Notes: generated by a model not told the origin, from the letters alone. 64,000 bases of DNA from Siphonodentalium dalli (GCA_032622095.1 CP136065.1:208300151-208364150), one strand, 5' to 3'. Shown: positions 33,658 through 45,390, counted from the stretch's first letter. Numbers and translations are program-made.

Positions 33658-34590
33658 CTCTCAGGCTCCAAATAAAAGTGCAGGCCCAAATAATAGTGCG
33701 GGGGGGGGGAAATTCCATTTAAAGTTAATAAAAGTACAGACCCAAATAATAGTGCAGGGGGAACTCTGAGCAAAACATCAACTGTGGTTAACCAAATAAT
33801 TTTTATAGCAGGTTCAGGTATACGAGTCAACATGTAGTACAGGTACATGTATGTATCATGTGGTGTTTTTTTTGGTTTGCCACATACTTGAATATGTACT
33901 CTTGAGTGCCTAATGTACGATTATTAAAATCGAGGTAAAATTCCCACCTGTACGATCGTTATTTGGTCCTGTACGTTTATTAAATTAACCAAAAGAAATA
34001 ATTCACCAATCTTAAATTGTGTTATTCATATAAGAAATGAACGGCGGTTTCAATGCGGTCATGGGGTTTTGACCGCGAGAAAAAATCAGCAAACTTCGGG
34101 GTTCATGCAGAGTTTGCTGATTTTTTTAACGCGGTCAAAACCCATGACCACGTTGAATCCGCCGTTTATTATTTATATTTATATACTTAAATTCATTATG
34201 AACTAGGATTGTATGTCTTTCCCATTATTTATTCATCTATTTAAACAAACGCATGGAGTTCAGTTCAGACAGTTCGAATCCTTGTTTTTTGGAAAACCAA
34301 ACATTTTGAGAATCCGTTCATGGAGAACGGAAGAAACGCAATTTCACAGTAAAGTATAAACATATGACAAAATGTCTTGTTTAGCTAGTAACTAATGTAG
34401 ACGTGTTGATCATTTTTACATCTGAATCATATAGAAATCTTGAATTTGTGCTGATTTAAATTTTCATAGCTTCAAAATATTAATAAACGTGCAGACCCAA
34501 ATAAGCACTGTGCAGGGGGGGGGGATTTCCCAAGAAAAATAATAAACGTGGATGCAGCTGGTGCATGCATATTTATTTGGAGCCCAATAG
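33658..34590. mobile_element. Possible TA-flanked TIR element, 933 bp, with a nested MITE
   Basis: Left end CTCTCAGGCTCCAAATAAAA, right end inward CTATTGGGCTCCAAATAAAT, with TA on both flanks. Near both ends gcagacccaaataa and gtgcaggggg recur in opposite orientation. The foldback unit 34040-34166 is inside it. Ends are imperfect, so the boundaries are approximate. Confidence 0.5.
34040..34166. mobile_element. Foldback MITE, 127 bp
   Basis: An almost complete hairpin: aacggcggtttcaatgcggt pairs with its complement at the right end, and aaaaaatcagcaaact pairs with agtttgctgattttttt around a 15-base loop. Flanks are AT-rich. Confidence 0.75.
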
Positions 34591-35699
34591 TAAAGACGTG
34601 GAGGTGAATGTTACATGTAAGTTGTTATTAACGAAATGGAACGATGCCTTTAATAGGTTCCACCAGCAATAAGTCGCGACTTCTTTATATTGGCCTGACA
34701 GATTGGTTTTTGTTGGCGTCATGCCTGTCGACCATTATGATGGCCACATATATTGTCATATAACAGCGATTTACGATCTGTCTTGTTGGCTCATAATATA
34801 AATTAAGAAAGTGGCCTTGTGTTCGTTCCTTGCGTAAAAAAATATTTTTTAGTACAAACGTCCTCATTGATTGTGTCCCTCGACTCCTTGTGTAATTGGT
34901 CAAGTAACTTACATGTATGTACATGTACAGACCACTCACAAATTTCTTAGAAAAGCGACCACATGTTCGAATCTACTTTGCGATTTTGGAGCAACGCATT
35001 TGTAAATGCGTTCATATTTTAACACATTTACCTTGATTTATTCACAAACAAATGTCTTGATGCAGGCCTTAAAATCCATCAGATTTTTGGCAATAATCAA
35101 AATGTTAGTGTTTCACTTTCTACAGCTAGGGAATCAAGACTTTTTACTAGAATCAAAATGAGAATCATGATTCTCAGATTCTGATTATAAAACAATTAAT
35201 GTCAACAGTGTTTATTTATGTTTATTCCATTTTGAATGGAAAACTACATCATGAATGTCCGATTCCGAACATATACATGTACACCAGGAGTGGGAAAATA
35301 ACACAGAATTATTCAGATGTGAATTTAAAATAAACAAAATTATAACTAAAATTGCAAAATACACTATCGTATCGTTATTTGGGTGTTCATACTAGTATAC
35401 TTTTTCGGCGCAATGATCGGTAATTTCAATGCGACTGCGATTATTCCCAATGCAGTGCATTTAATTTAAATGCTGTCATTAAGGCATTTACAAAGTGGCG
35501 TGACACAATGCACCCTCAATGCATTTTAAATGCAACAACCGCATTTCATTGATCCACGTTGTAAAGGACATTTATTTTTAGAATACATGTATGTACGTGT
35601 ATATAACCACAAGAATAAAGAACAAATCAACTGTTTTTATTACTTTGTAAACCTCTGATGTTTCCCATACAGTATACATTTGTATATTATAAACCATGT
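34591..35699. other. Intergenic, nothing recognised
   Basis: No supported gene or repeat apart from scattered acatgta palindromes. Confidence 0.5.
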
Positions 35700-35701
35700 T
35701 A

Positions 35702-35918
35702 CAGTAATTCTAGAGCTAATTAATCGACTCCTTAACTACAGCAGAATTATGGGTAACTTTTCAGGATTTAGTCCGAAATATGGCTTGTTGCCATTCATCG
35801 GAAAGCTCTCACCGAGAGCTTTCCGATGAATGGCATCAACCCATATTTCCGACTAAATCCTGAAAAGTTACCCATAATTCTGCTGTAGTTAAGGAGTCGA
35901 TTAATTAGAGCATTACTG
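35702..35918. mobile_element. Tc1/mariner-like foldback MITE, copy A (217 bp)
   Basis: CAGTAATTCTAGAGCTAATT at the left and the complement of CAGTAATGCTCTAATTAATC at the right, bounded by TA. The two arms of about 100 bp are almost perfectly complementary (cgactccttaactacagc, gagctttccgatgaatggc) with a very short centre. A second member is at 37418-37582. Confidence 0.83.
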
Positions 35919-35920
35919 TA

Positions 35921-37415
35921 TATCCTCTATAACTGTTTATTCAACATCACGTGCTGCAATCCATAAATGCGGTTCAGATTTCGATGTCCGGTTCAACATT
36001 ATTATCATATGGTTTGATAGCAGAAATACTCAGTTTGGAATGTTATACCATACAAGTTTTACGAGTTGCTCTTGCTCAAGAATGGATAAATTTATAAACC
36101 TGATTTTTGGCGCATTAGTTAGAATTATATTTTTGCACAAGAACACGCCACAAATATCGAACTGGACATCAAAAGCAGAACCGGATTGTATCGATTGCAT
36201 AAACATAAGAAGTTGGTCACTGACCGACAATTGCTATTCTCTGGTGTGGTTTATAGGACTACCGTATGCAATGCCGACTTAAAAATAAAAATTCACATAA
36301 ACATCGCATGAAGCGGTCTATCCACAAACTCAGGTATTCGGTAATTCCAAATGTATGAACTATCACCATGATATCCCGGTATATCATTGTCAGGACTGTT
36401 TGTACAAAAGGTTGTTATTCTACTATGCATAATTTTGCTATATCATTGTACTCGGACTGTATTGCAATGTAATATACCAGTACATGTACCGGTATACTGG
36501 GTGCACATTATATACATGTAGGCCTACTTTCACTTTAGTACATGTATGTGTCATAAAAGACTCATGTTGTTAAATTGAAAAAAAACATGTGTGAAAACAG
36601 AGAGAATACATGTACATGTGCCGGTACTATATACCTCTTTGTGTGCTGTACTACCGGTACTATTCATGTACATGTACTACACTACAATAAGAGAAATTTT
36701 AATTGATTCTGCTGCCCTTGTGCCACAGGCCTCAAACACGCCAAACAAGTATCTGTAGCCAGGCCCACCAGTACCAGGCTACTAGTAAATGAAGTACTGA
36801 AAGTGTCACATCATTAATCGAGCCCAATCTTAGTTATACTAGTCTCTTGTGTAGTTTGGGTTACTATTAATAAGATATTTAATGAATGTTTGGAATGTAT
36901 GGTAGCATTCTTACCTGGATCAACATATGCCATGCACAACGCTGGTCATCATATCATCACCGCTGTTGGCAGTAAACCGCTCATCGGGCTATAACAGTTA
37001 GAGTTTTCCATACCAGGGCTAATCTAATCAGTTAAAATTAGTCATTTTAGAGGGAATACCAACCAGTGGAAGACGTACAAAAAGTCATGTATATTCAGAT
37101 ATCAGTTTTCGAGAAAAAACCCATCTTAGTCGAGCGGACTTAGAATATCGGGGTAAACTTAAATTTCATTCAGCAACACTTTCACAGCAGAATATAAAAA
37201 TAGTACATTATAATCACTTACAGTACATGTACATGTAGCCCAAGTGCAGTGCTAGCCTATATTATATACTACCAAAACTTTTGGTCAGTTTCTCGATGAC
37301 TGACACTTGTAAACGCTTGAACGGGTATATAGTACATGTACATGTACATGTGTACCGTATGTGAATTAAAGATCTTATTAGTGACACAACAGGAGGCTAG
37401 ACATACATTTGTAAC
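35921..37415. other. Intergenic, rich in acatgtacatgta palindromes
   Basis: No gene supported. The stretch 36470-36680 and around 37200-37350 holds many tacatgta and taccggta palindromes, a common feature of bivalve intergenic DNA. Confidence 0.5.
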
Positions 37416-37417
37416 TA

Positions 37418-37582
37418 CAGTAATGCTCTAATTAATCGACTCCTTAACCACAGCAGAATTACGGGTATTAAACTCGGGGAGAGCTTTCCGATGAATGGCA
37501 ACAAGCCATATATCCGACTAAATCCTGAAAGTTACACATAATTCTGCTGTGGTTAAGGGGTCGATTTCTTAGGGCACTACTG
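37418..37582. mobile_element. Tc1/mariner-like foldback MITE, copy B (165 bp)
   Basis: Same ends as copy A (CAGTAATGCTCTAATTAATC at the left), TA flanks, and the same inner phrases (cttaaccacagcagaatta, gagctttccgatgaatggc). One arm is shortened relative to copy A. Confidence 0.8.
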
Positions 37583-38000
37583 TATCTGTTTTAGTGCACA
37601 TCAAATGTATTTGTTGTCTTTCCTCTTGTAATTTGTCTTTGGTTGTGTTCGCCATTTCGATGGACAACTACATGTACTGACATCAAATGACTGAAATGAG
37701 TCAAAATTTAGCAGTGCAGCCAATTATATAGATAAACAGAATTAAATAGCATCCAAATTCCAAATGAGCATAAATGATAAAACAAACTTTATTGAGCACT
37801 CTTTTAATACTAGTAATTACAGCTACAATGAAAGCACCTAATAAAAATTCTAAGTTTGGTAAAACTGTCTGTATACAAAGTTTATCTGGCCGTGATGAAT
37901 AAAACCTATAAATGGGATCATATACATGTATGTTAGATATCATTACATGATTATTTGAAAACACATATCCGTATGGAAAACAAACTATTTTACCACTGGC

Positions 38001-38124
38001 CAAGTGGTCCTGCTAATATGCTATGATGCTGGTGGTCCTGCTGAATTGCTATGATGCGGGTAGTGCAATTCATAGCAATTAAGCAGGACCCAACCGCATC
38101 ATAGCACATTAGCAGGAACACTTG
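38001..38124. mobile_element. Nested foldback MITE, 124 bp
   Basis: The outer arms caagtggtcctgctaatatg and cattagcaggaacacttg pair. Inside, tcctgctgaattgctatg pairs with catagcaattaagcagga, and gctatgatgc occurs in both layers. A cruciform-capable sequence; non-coding. Confidence 0.72.
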
Positions 38125-38723
38125 AACAGGGTATATTTACAGTGTCAAATCGAATGGGCATCTTTTAACAATATTTTTGAACAATTTCCTAGAAGTGTTC
38201 GAAAATTGAGAACTGAATTTATATTTTTTTTTATGAGGTTTCGATTGAAAAATTTCTAACTTAGCTCATCAGGATTAACATTGTCGCACAGCTATATTCT
38301 CTTTCCCAACAAAGTCTATAGAACATACATGTAAAATTACAGCTATGCTTTAATTAATCAACTCGCCTTATATTACTCGGGTATTACTGCAGTATTCAGG
38401 CGTGTTCATGCGATCAACCGCAGTCAGTTATACCGCCGCAGAATGTGGTCCACCTCACATTTGCAGTTAGGCTGTATTTTTCATGCGATGTTTATATGAA
38501 TTTTGTTTTAAAGTTGACATTGTAATCACACCAGAATTTTTTTTTATTGTTTCAAAATGTCTAGATAGAATTCAGAATTTTTGTGGTAAAAACAATTAAC
38601 TTGGTTATCACAGTTAACACATATTACTGTGGTAAGATTACCAGCGGATACCGCATGTCAACAGGGACTGCATGCTCTAATTAATTATCAGGTTTAACAT
38701 GTTTATACTGGATACAGTTCATT
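38125..38723. other. Intergenic; a possible relic of the mariner-like MITE
   Basis: cagctatgctttaattaatc near 38342 and gcatgctctaattaatta near 38672 resemble the ends of the MITE at 35702 in the same orientation or decayed form. Otherwise nothing is recognised. Confidence 0.35.
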
Positions 38724-38727
38724 TTAA

Positions 38728-39665
38728 AGGTACTCAATCCGGTTCGATGATACCCATATAATCAGATTCCAACATCATACATTTGTATTTAGAAAGGCTG
38801 CTTCAGTTACGTTATCAGAATTGATTAATTGCCCTAAAATAATGCTAACCACTGTCAACTAAAGTATACAATTGCCTGACATATGTTATTTATCAACATG
38901 TTGTTCTACAAAATTTGGCCTTATTATCAACAGAAAGCCTCTTGATTTTAGAGTTATCCATCTTCATCTGAAATTTAGTCCGAGACCGTGGGCCACTATT
39001 AATTCTTGATCGTGAAAAATAGTATATTTCAAAAATTGATATCTAATAACTCTGAGCTTTGATAGGTGGTGGGTTCCTCGACTCGTACCAAATATCTTTT
39101 ACCCCCCCAAGTCCAAATAAAGAGTAATGTGCGAGCATTAATTCAGGGGGCCCTTAATCAGATTATGCATCTTTAAATTCAAATACAGTTTAAAGATGCA
39201 TAATCCGATTAAGTGCCCCTCATTTGCTATTTACATATACATGTATATGGAATCGGGGGGGGGGGGGTAAAAATATTTTAATCAAGTCGAGGGACCCACC
39301 TACATGTATCAAAGCTCAGAGTTATTAGATATCAATTTTTGAAATTTTAATATTGATCACCATCGATACTTAATAGTGGCCCAGAAAAATTTGACGAGCC
39401 GACGGTCTCAGACCAAATTGCGGATGAAGATGGATAACTCTAAAATGAAGAGGCTTTGTGTTGATAATAAGGTCAAACTTCGTCGAACAGCATGTTGATA
39501 AATATAACGTATCAGGCGATTTTATACTATACATGTAGTTGACAGTGGTTAGCATTATTTTTGGGCAATTAATCGATTCTGATATTACTGAAGCAGCATT
39601 TCTAAAAAAAAATGTTGTTGTTGGAATCTAATTATATCGGGACCATCGAATCTGATTGAGCACCT
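38728..39665. mobile_element. TTAA-flanked palindromic transposon, 938 bp
   Basis: Flanked by TTAA (38724-38727, 39666-39669). Left end AGGTACTCAATCCGGTTCGA, right end the complement of AGGTGCTCAATCAGATTCGA. The two halves of about 460 bp are complementary throughout (cttgattttagagttatcc, ttatttatcaacatg, aaaattgatatctaataactc), meeting near 39190 at gatgcatctttaaa. TTAA suggests piggyBac-type mobilisation, but the termini are not canonical. A single-half relative lies at 46437-46835. Confidence 0.8.
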
Positions 39666-39699
39666 TTAATAGTTAGCTATATGAGTTATATACACATAA

Positions 39700-40109
39700 G
39701 GCGACACCAATTTTTAAGTCCGGTTTACGAACACCTCCTACAACTTGTTTTCCATTTCATGAATTTTTTTTTTACTTGTTTGCCCTGGTTTGTCCCAATT
39801 TGTTTTACACGCGTACTGATTTTCATGTGCTGTCTCATCCGGTTCTGCTTATGATCATTTGCAGATCCATATTTTCATGTATTTCATGACAAGAAATGTC
39901 TTGTTTGGTTCAGAATATCATTCGAAAAGTTTTTTTTTCACAATTTTTGTAAAATTTATGTAAAATTTCAAGATTTACTTGATATAAATTGGGGGGGGGG
40001 GGGGGGGACAATTTGTTTTATTTTTATTTTTTTCCCCTCCTGCATCTACTTTTTTTCTCCCCACATCAGCCCACATGTTCGTAAACCAGACTTAAAAATT
40101 GGTGTCGCC
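39700..40109 (-). mobile_element. PIF/Harbinger-like MITE, copy B (410 bp)
   Basis: GGCGACACCAATTTTTAAGT at both ends in opposite orientation, flanked by TAA (39697-39699 and 40110-40112). The interior is the reverse complement of the copy at 32343-32726, with a longer G-run (near 39991). It lies 30 bp beyond the TTAA-flanked element. Confidence 0.85.
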
Positions 40110-40112
40110 TAA

Positions 40113-41690
40113 TAGACATTTAAACTTTGAAAATTGTAGGTTTCCGGATGATAACTTCAGTTTGTGTGATCATATCTGAACCAAATGTGGTATGTAAGTT
40201 TATCAGACCAAAATACAGGTCAAGTTCGAATATAGGTGTGCTCCGCTCATTTTTGCGAGAGTTATGGCCCTTTTTCGACTTAGAATCGTGTTAATTTCTG
40301 GTTTCCGCATCATAATTTTAGTTTAGTTTGTGTGATCAAATCTGAATCAAATTTGGTATGATAGTTTATTATCCACCATTTCATGGGACACTGGTTGGAT
40401 TGTTCTGAAATGTAGTATCGGATTTAGGGGACCTTGATATATTTTTCAGACAAGCTGATGCCCCAAAGAAGCCACCTTTTCTCACATTTGCTGAAATAGT
40501 ATCCAAAACATCAACATATCAAGAGCCATTAGACTGAATTAGATAAAAATATATCACTTGGGTCTGTTTAAGCTGGATAATACTCAAAATTTGTATAATT
40601 TTCTGCTATTATATCTGCATACTAGCCTTTTTGCTGAATCGTGAATGCCGGTTATATTGCCGTGTGAAATCCTAGTACCAGATAACATTGGGTATGTACA
40701 TGTATATAGCATACCACCTGAAAATGGCTTGAATATCACATACCAAAGCGGGGTGGGGGTGTGTGTGACACCCTCCTTGATCATAGTCTGTATTCTACAG
40801 GGTATGTTAACTGTTTCGAGTTGGTGCAATTAATGTGATTGTTTAATCTCTACCATCTGAAATCTATTTATAGCATATTTTGCTATCTGATCAATATTGC
40901 TACTTAGTACTGATATAAAACAGGATAAAGATGGTGTGTCTCTTTCCCGAATGTTCTGTTTACATGTACATTTGGGGGTTTATGAGTCAAATAATATCAG
41001 ACAACATGTCCTTCTAACACTAAGAAATAATATGTTCTTATGAACCAGGACAAAATATGACTATTTCTGGAGCATTACAGCACATTATTACAAATCTATA
41101 TTTGTAAGCAGTAAGATAATGACAGGAAACATGTCCTCAGACTAAGAAATAATTTTTTGGTGTGTATTTCACACCACAGCTCATGTGTATACTCACATTA
41201 GTTTATGTCATTCAAAGGGAGAAACCCATTTAGAAAGTTTAAATGAGACAAAACTACCTCACTGTAGATGTAGTTGCAAGGTACAACATGTACATGTATT
41301 CTGGTAAATGACATTGGAACTAAAATAATGATTTTTGTGTCCACCGGTATGTCATGTACCGGTACTAGTATACATTGCAACTACATGTACATGTAACTTG
41401 CCTAACATACCATATACATGTATGAAGAGGGACTTTGCAAGTGTTTTTTAATCAAAATTTTAACCCAACACTTGTTGTCAGTAAGTTTTAACCCATGCAG
41501 TTTAATGAGTTTATATATTTATATATTACATGTGTTTCTATACATGTATTTTATCTTTAGTTAGTTTGTTGTCCTTGAATACACTTGTATTGCTGCACAA
41601 TCAGTTTCCTTAATGTTCTATTATACTAAAACAACTCCATTGATAACAATACCCCTGCATCCCATCAAAATCTACTTCATTGCCATCCTC
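40113..41690. other. Intergenic with an old gttatggcccttt repeat
   Basis: Near 40130-40420 two copies of a diverged repeat (ccaaatgtggtatgtaagtt, gttatggccctttttcgact) resemble those at 44890-45390. From 40420 onward nothing is recognised. Confidence 0.45.
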
Positions 41691-41695
41691 ATCAT

Positions 41696-42529
41696 TTAAC
41701 TTTGGTATCCCCACCCAGGTGTACCTTGGTGTTATTCACCCAGGTGTTCCTTGGTGTTTCCTACCCATGTGTACCTTGGTGTTTTCTTACCCAGGTGTAC
41801 CTTGGTGTTTTCTTACCCAGGTGTACCTTGGTGTTTTCTTACCCAGGTGTACCTTGGTGTTTTCCTGCCCAGGTGTACCTTGGTGTTTCCTTACCTGGGT
41901 GTACCTTGGGGTTTTCTAACCCAGGTGCATCTCAATGGGAAATCCACCTGGGTAAGAAAACACCAAGGTACACCGGCGTAAAAAAAAACACCAAGGTATA
42001 CCTGGGTTGGAAACATCAAGGTAGGAAACACCAGGGTACACCTGGGTGAATAACACCAAGGTACACCTGGGTGGGAAACACCCAGGTAGGAAACACCAGG
42101 GTACACCTGGGTGAATAACACCAAGGTACACCTGGGTGGGAAACACCCAGGTAGGAAACACCAGGGTACACCTGGGTGAATAACACCAAGGTAACCTGGA
42201 TGGGAAACACCCAGGTAGGAAACACCAGGGTACACCTGGGTAAATAACACCATGGTACACCTGGGTGGGGAAACACCCAGGTAGGAAACACCAGGGTAGA
42301 CCTGGGTGGGAAACACCCAGGTAGGGTACACCTGGGTGTGGTCACCTGGGTAATTACACCCAGGTTTACCCATACCAGGGTTTTTATCCAGTTTCAGGTG
42401 GGTAAATCATGGTAAAACCCAGGTTTCGCGGGGTCTTAATGGTTGGTGGATGTCTTGGTAGATAGATTTTTACCTGGGTTTCGGCCCAAAAAACCTGGGT
42501 GGATTTACCCAGGTACATTTTTATATGGG
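41696..42529. mobile_element. Palindromic ACCCAGGTG minisatellite element
   Basis: From 41700 to about 41935, nine or so 26-bp units (acccaggtgtaccttggtg plus ttttctt) run forward. From about 41942 to 42330 the same units run in reverse (caccaaggtacacctgggt). The rest to 42529 is degenerate ACCCAGG sequence ending ggtacatttttatatggg, the inverse of the start at 27321. The whole unit can fold on itself. Long frames of proline/cysteine/valine-rich repeats on both strands are artefacts of the minisatellite. Confidence 0.85.
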
Positions 42530-42619
42530 TCAAGCTGTTGTGAGCAAAACAATTTAATATTCTTTTGGCATGACTGAAAACTTATGTGGCATATATATCG
42601 GCCGAATCTTCCTAGGTTA

Positions 42620-42790
42620 TCTATTATATATTTTGGAAGATCTGTGTGTGTGTGTGATCGCGATGAACTCGAAAACGGCCAACCCGATTTCGATGAAACT
42701 TGGTATGTGGGGGACTTTCGGCCGGGAACTGGCATAGGCATATTAATTTACCCGTGCGACGTGACCTTGACCTTCAAAACTCATATCTCA
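42620..42790 (+). mobile_element. Helitron 5' fragment
   Basis: TCTATTATATATTTTGGAAG after A, then a gt run and gatgaactcgaaaacggcc and tttcgatgaaacttggtatg, as in the Helitron at 25510. Similarity fades after cgtgaccttgaccttcaaaa and no 3' hairpin with CTAG follows. Confidence 0.7.
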
Positions 42791-43286
42791 GGATCTGGCG
42801 TGATTGTCACCCGATGCAGGGGGATAACTCTATATTCGACGAACGTAAGCAATTTGCAGGCAATTACGAATCGTGTATTTATCCCAAAATTATAACATTT
42901 ACAATATATATTGTCAATTTGCAGGCTATTAAGAATCCTGTATCTATCCCAAAATATATCATTTACAATTTCTGATATATAAATTTTGTTACAGCTGATA
43001 TTCTTAGGTCTATTGTCGATAGATTTATTTTTTGTATATTTTTTGTATATTCACACCACACATAGGCTCAAGTCGTTTACAGTTACCCCGCGGGTAAAAG
43101 TTCGCTAAATTATGGTCTGGAATCTCATCCAAGAATCCATTTAGCTGAAAAAGCTTCCGTGTACGAATCTACCGGTGGCCCCCAAGCCGTCAATGCCAAC
43201 AACATCGACATTGTTGAATTTTGACGGCGAGAAAATAATTAGTTAAAATTTTGGTGAATGAAACATTTAAATAAGAACTCACCAGA
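42791..43286. other. Intergenic, nothing recognised
   Basis: Contains a short two-copy motif (atttgcaggcaattacgaat and a relative about 65 bp on). No gene is seen. Confidence 0.5.
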
Positions 43287-43540
43287 TTAGATACGATATG
43301 ATCCGTAACGGACCCGCGTTCCACCCAGGTACTGATATTCTCCCTGGCTAACGTTGTAGGCATACAACCGATAGTTCACTGTCTCGTAGCTGTGCAGGAG
43401 CCGCTGCACATGGACGCGATTCCTTGCGTTATAGAGCCGCATGTGGTCGGCCCAGTCATAAAAGAGTATGGGATCTAGCCCGTTTACCCACACAAACGCA
43501 CTCAACTTGGTGCGGTCCCAATAATTTGGGTTGACCACAG
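43287..43540 (-). CDS. Coding exon of unknown protein, C-terminal part
   Basis: A minus-strand open frame ends in taa at 43287-43289. About 80 codons with G/C-ending codon choice, unlike the AT-rich surroundings, encode NYWDRTKLSAFVWVNGLDP, YDWADHMRLYNARNRVHVQR and AYNVSQGEYQYLGGTRVRYG. Upstream the frame runs into C- and T-homopolymers (43540-43600) that look non-coding, so the true 5' boundary is unclear. No good acceptor is visible. A gtgagt donor-like site lies a few bases after the stop. I do not recognise the family; aromatic-rich short repeats suggest a small globular domain. It could be the end of a host gene or a captured transposon domain. Confidence 0.5.
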
Positions 43541-44850
43541 GGGGGGGGGGCGAAAAAAATTTTCGAGACATGAGGTGGGGGGGGGGGGTGGGTGGGTACC
43601 CGAGGCCGGAAACAGTTTTTGACCACCTTTTTTGCATTTTTATTTCATTGACATATTTTCAACTGTTTTAAACATATTTGTTTATATGTTGTGGCTTGTT
43701 GCAATATGAGAAGCACTAATACATTCAATATTGTTATAATTACACCCATAAGTTGATATAAAATGGAAAAATAGTGAATATTGTGGGGGTGGGTCCCAAA
43801 ATTTTCATTGATTTTTTTTGCGCGCAAATTTTGTTTTATTGTGTCTGTTTCAGATTGCTTGGCAGTTTTTATATTGAAATTTGTCTAGTTCACGGTGTAG
43901 ATCAATAAAAAATACTTCAGATAGCTCTAGGGTAGGGTGAACTTAATGCAGTCTGACAATATCAGCTGACAACTCATGACAGAATATTACAATAATTATT
44001 ACAGTTCATGACAGTCTCTTTACTCATACAGTTAGTTGATACATGAGTGTAATGTATGAAATAAGTATTTGTATCAGTGTTTGTATACTAAATTGATTTT
44101 TAAATATACTTTTGTCAAATAATTATTTGAATTGTCAAATTATTAGTTTCAGTGTTGTTGACAACCATCAATAAGTAAATAAGTAGACATGAAATAAAGT
44201 TTTAATAACATTTATTGAAAGAAGAAAAAATCTAACCTTCCTTGGATAGTCTTCTTAAAAGTATAAAAATATTATTTAAATAGATGTGAAGAGGGGCCAG
44301 GACACATTACAGTTTTGTTCACATTGTAATTATTACATGTATATCCTATAATTACCTGCATATACTACAATGTAAATGACACTTAATATCTAATTCAGGC
44401 TAATTTGAAAATTATCAAAGAAGAAAAAAGTAATTTACTTAATTATTGTATATTTATAAGAGGATGTGCATGCAAGGTGGTCTAGTTTGAAGGCACACAT
44501 AAAGGTCATGTACACAATGTGTGTGAATTTCTTATTGCACATGAACTCCATCCAGTACATGACCGAAGTTCAGCTCCGATTGTCCAAATGAATCTCAGTA
44601 ATATACATCCATGTATATGGATTTGGCACTAAATTGACCATCAACGTTCAAACTCAAAGGGTTAAGCCATTATTTTAGGCAAAGTTCTAAGTCGTAATGC
44701 GAGGTCGGGTCGGTGGTCATGCAGGCATACATAAAAGTTAATTCGTACACTGGTTCATATGCACATTTTCCTTTTTGGTATTACTATAAGCTCTAGGTCT
44801 ACTAGTTGATGCTGGTTGATGTCTGAAAAAAAGATGAATTTAATTTTGTG
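43541..44850. other. Intergenic, nothing recognised
   Basis: Starts with long C and T homopolymers, then AT-rich DNA without supported features. Confidence 0.5.
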
Positions 44851-44854
44851 TAAT

Positions 44855-45390
44855 TTTTATGTTTACCCATACCATAGTATGGTAAACATAGTGTCGTTGT
44901 CCGGATTGACCACTCGTCGTTAGTCCGTCCGTCCGTCTGGCTGTCTGTCTGTCTGTAGACACTTTACGCATGGTGCGATAACTGAAACAATTTCTATCTG
45001 ATCAGAACCAAATTTTGTATATGAATTTATCAGCACCAAATACAGATCGAGTTCGAATATGGAGTTATGGCCCTTTTTCAACTTAGAATTCATGCATGCT
45101 GCCATAACTCAAACAAAATTATCTGACGTAACCAAATTTGGTATGTGAGTTGCTGAGCCCAAAATACATATCGAGTTCGAATATGGGTTTGATATGATAT
45201 TTTTTAATGGAGTTATGGCCCTTTGACATAGAATTCATGAATGCTTCGATAAATCTACAATTTTTCCACTGATAGGAACCAAATTTTGTATGTGAGTTTA
45301 CTCAACTCAAAATACAGATCGAGTTCGAATATGGGTTTGATCCAGTACTTTTTAATGGGGTTATGGCCCTTTGATTATTTTATTCATCGC
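44855..45390 (+). repeat. Diverged repeat with gttatggcccttt units
   Basis: After a quasi-palindrome (gtttacccataccatagtatg...) and a (ctgt)n run come three ~150-bp units, each with ccaaattttgtatgtgagtt, agatcgagttcgaatatggg and gttatggcccttt. Similar units lie at 40130-40420. This is a dispersed mollusc repeat and is non-coding. Confidence 0.65.

Noticed and set aside
41680-42373. Long Cys/Val/Pro-rich repeat proteins on both strands
   Set aside because: Products of the 26-bp minisatellite; they reverse where the array reverses and have no unique sequence.
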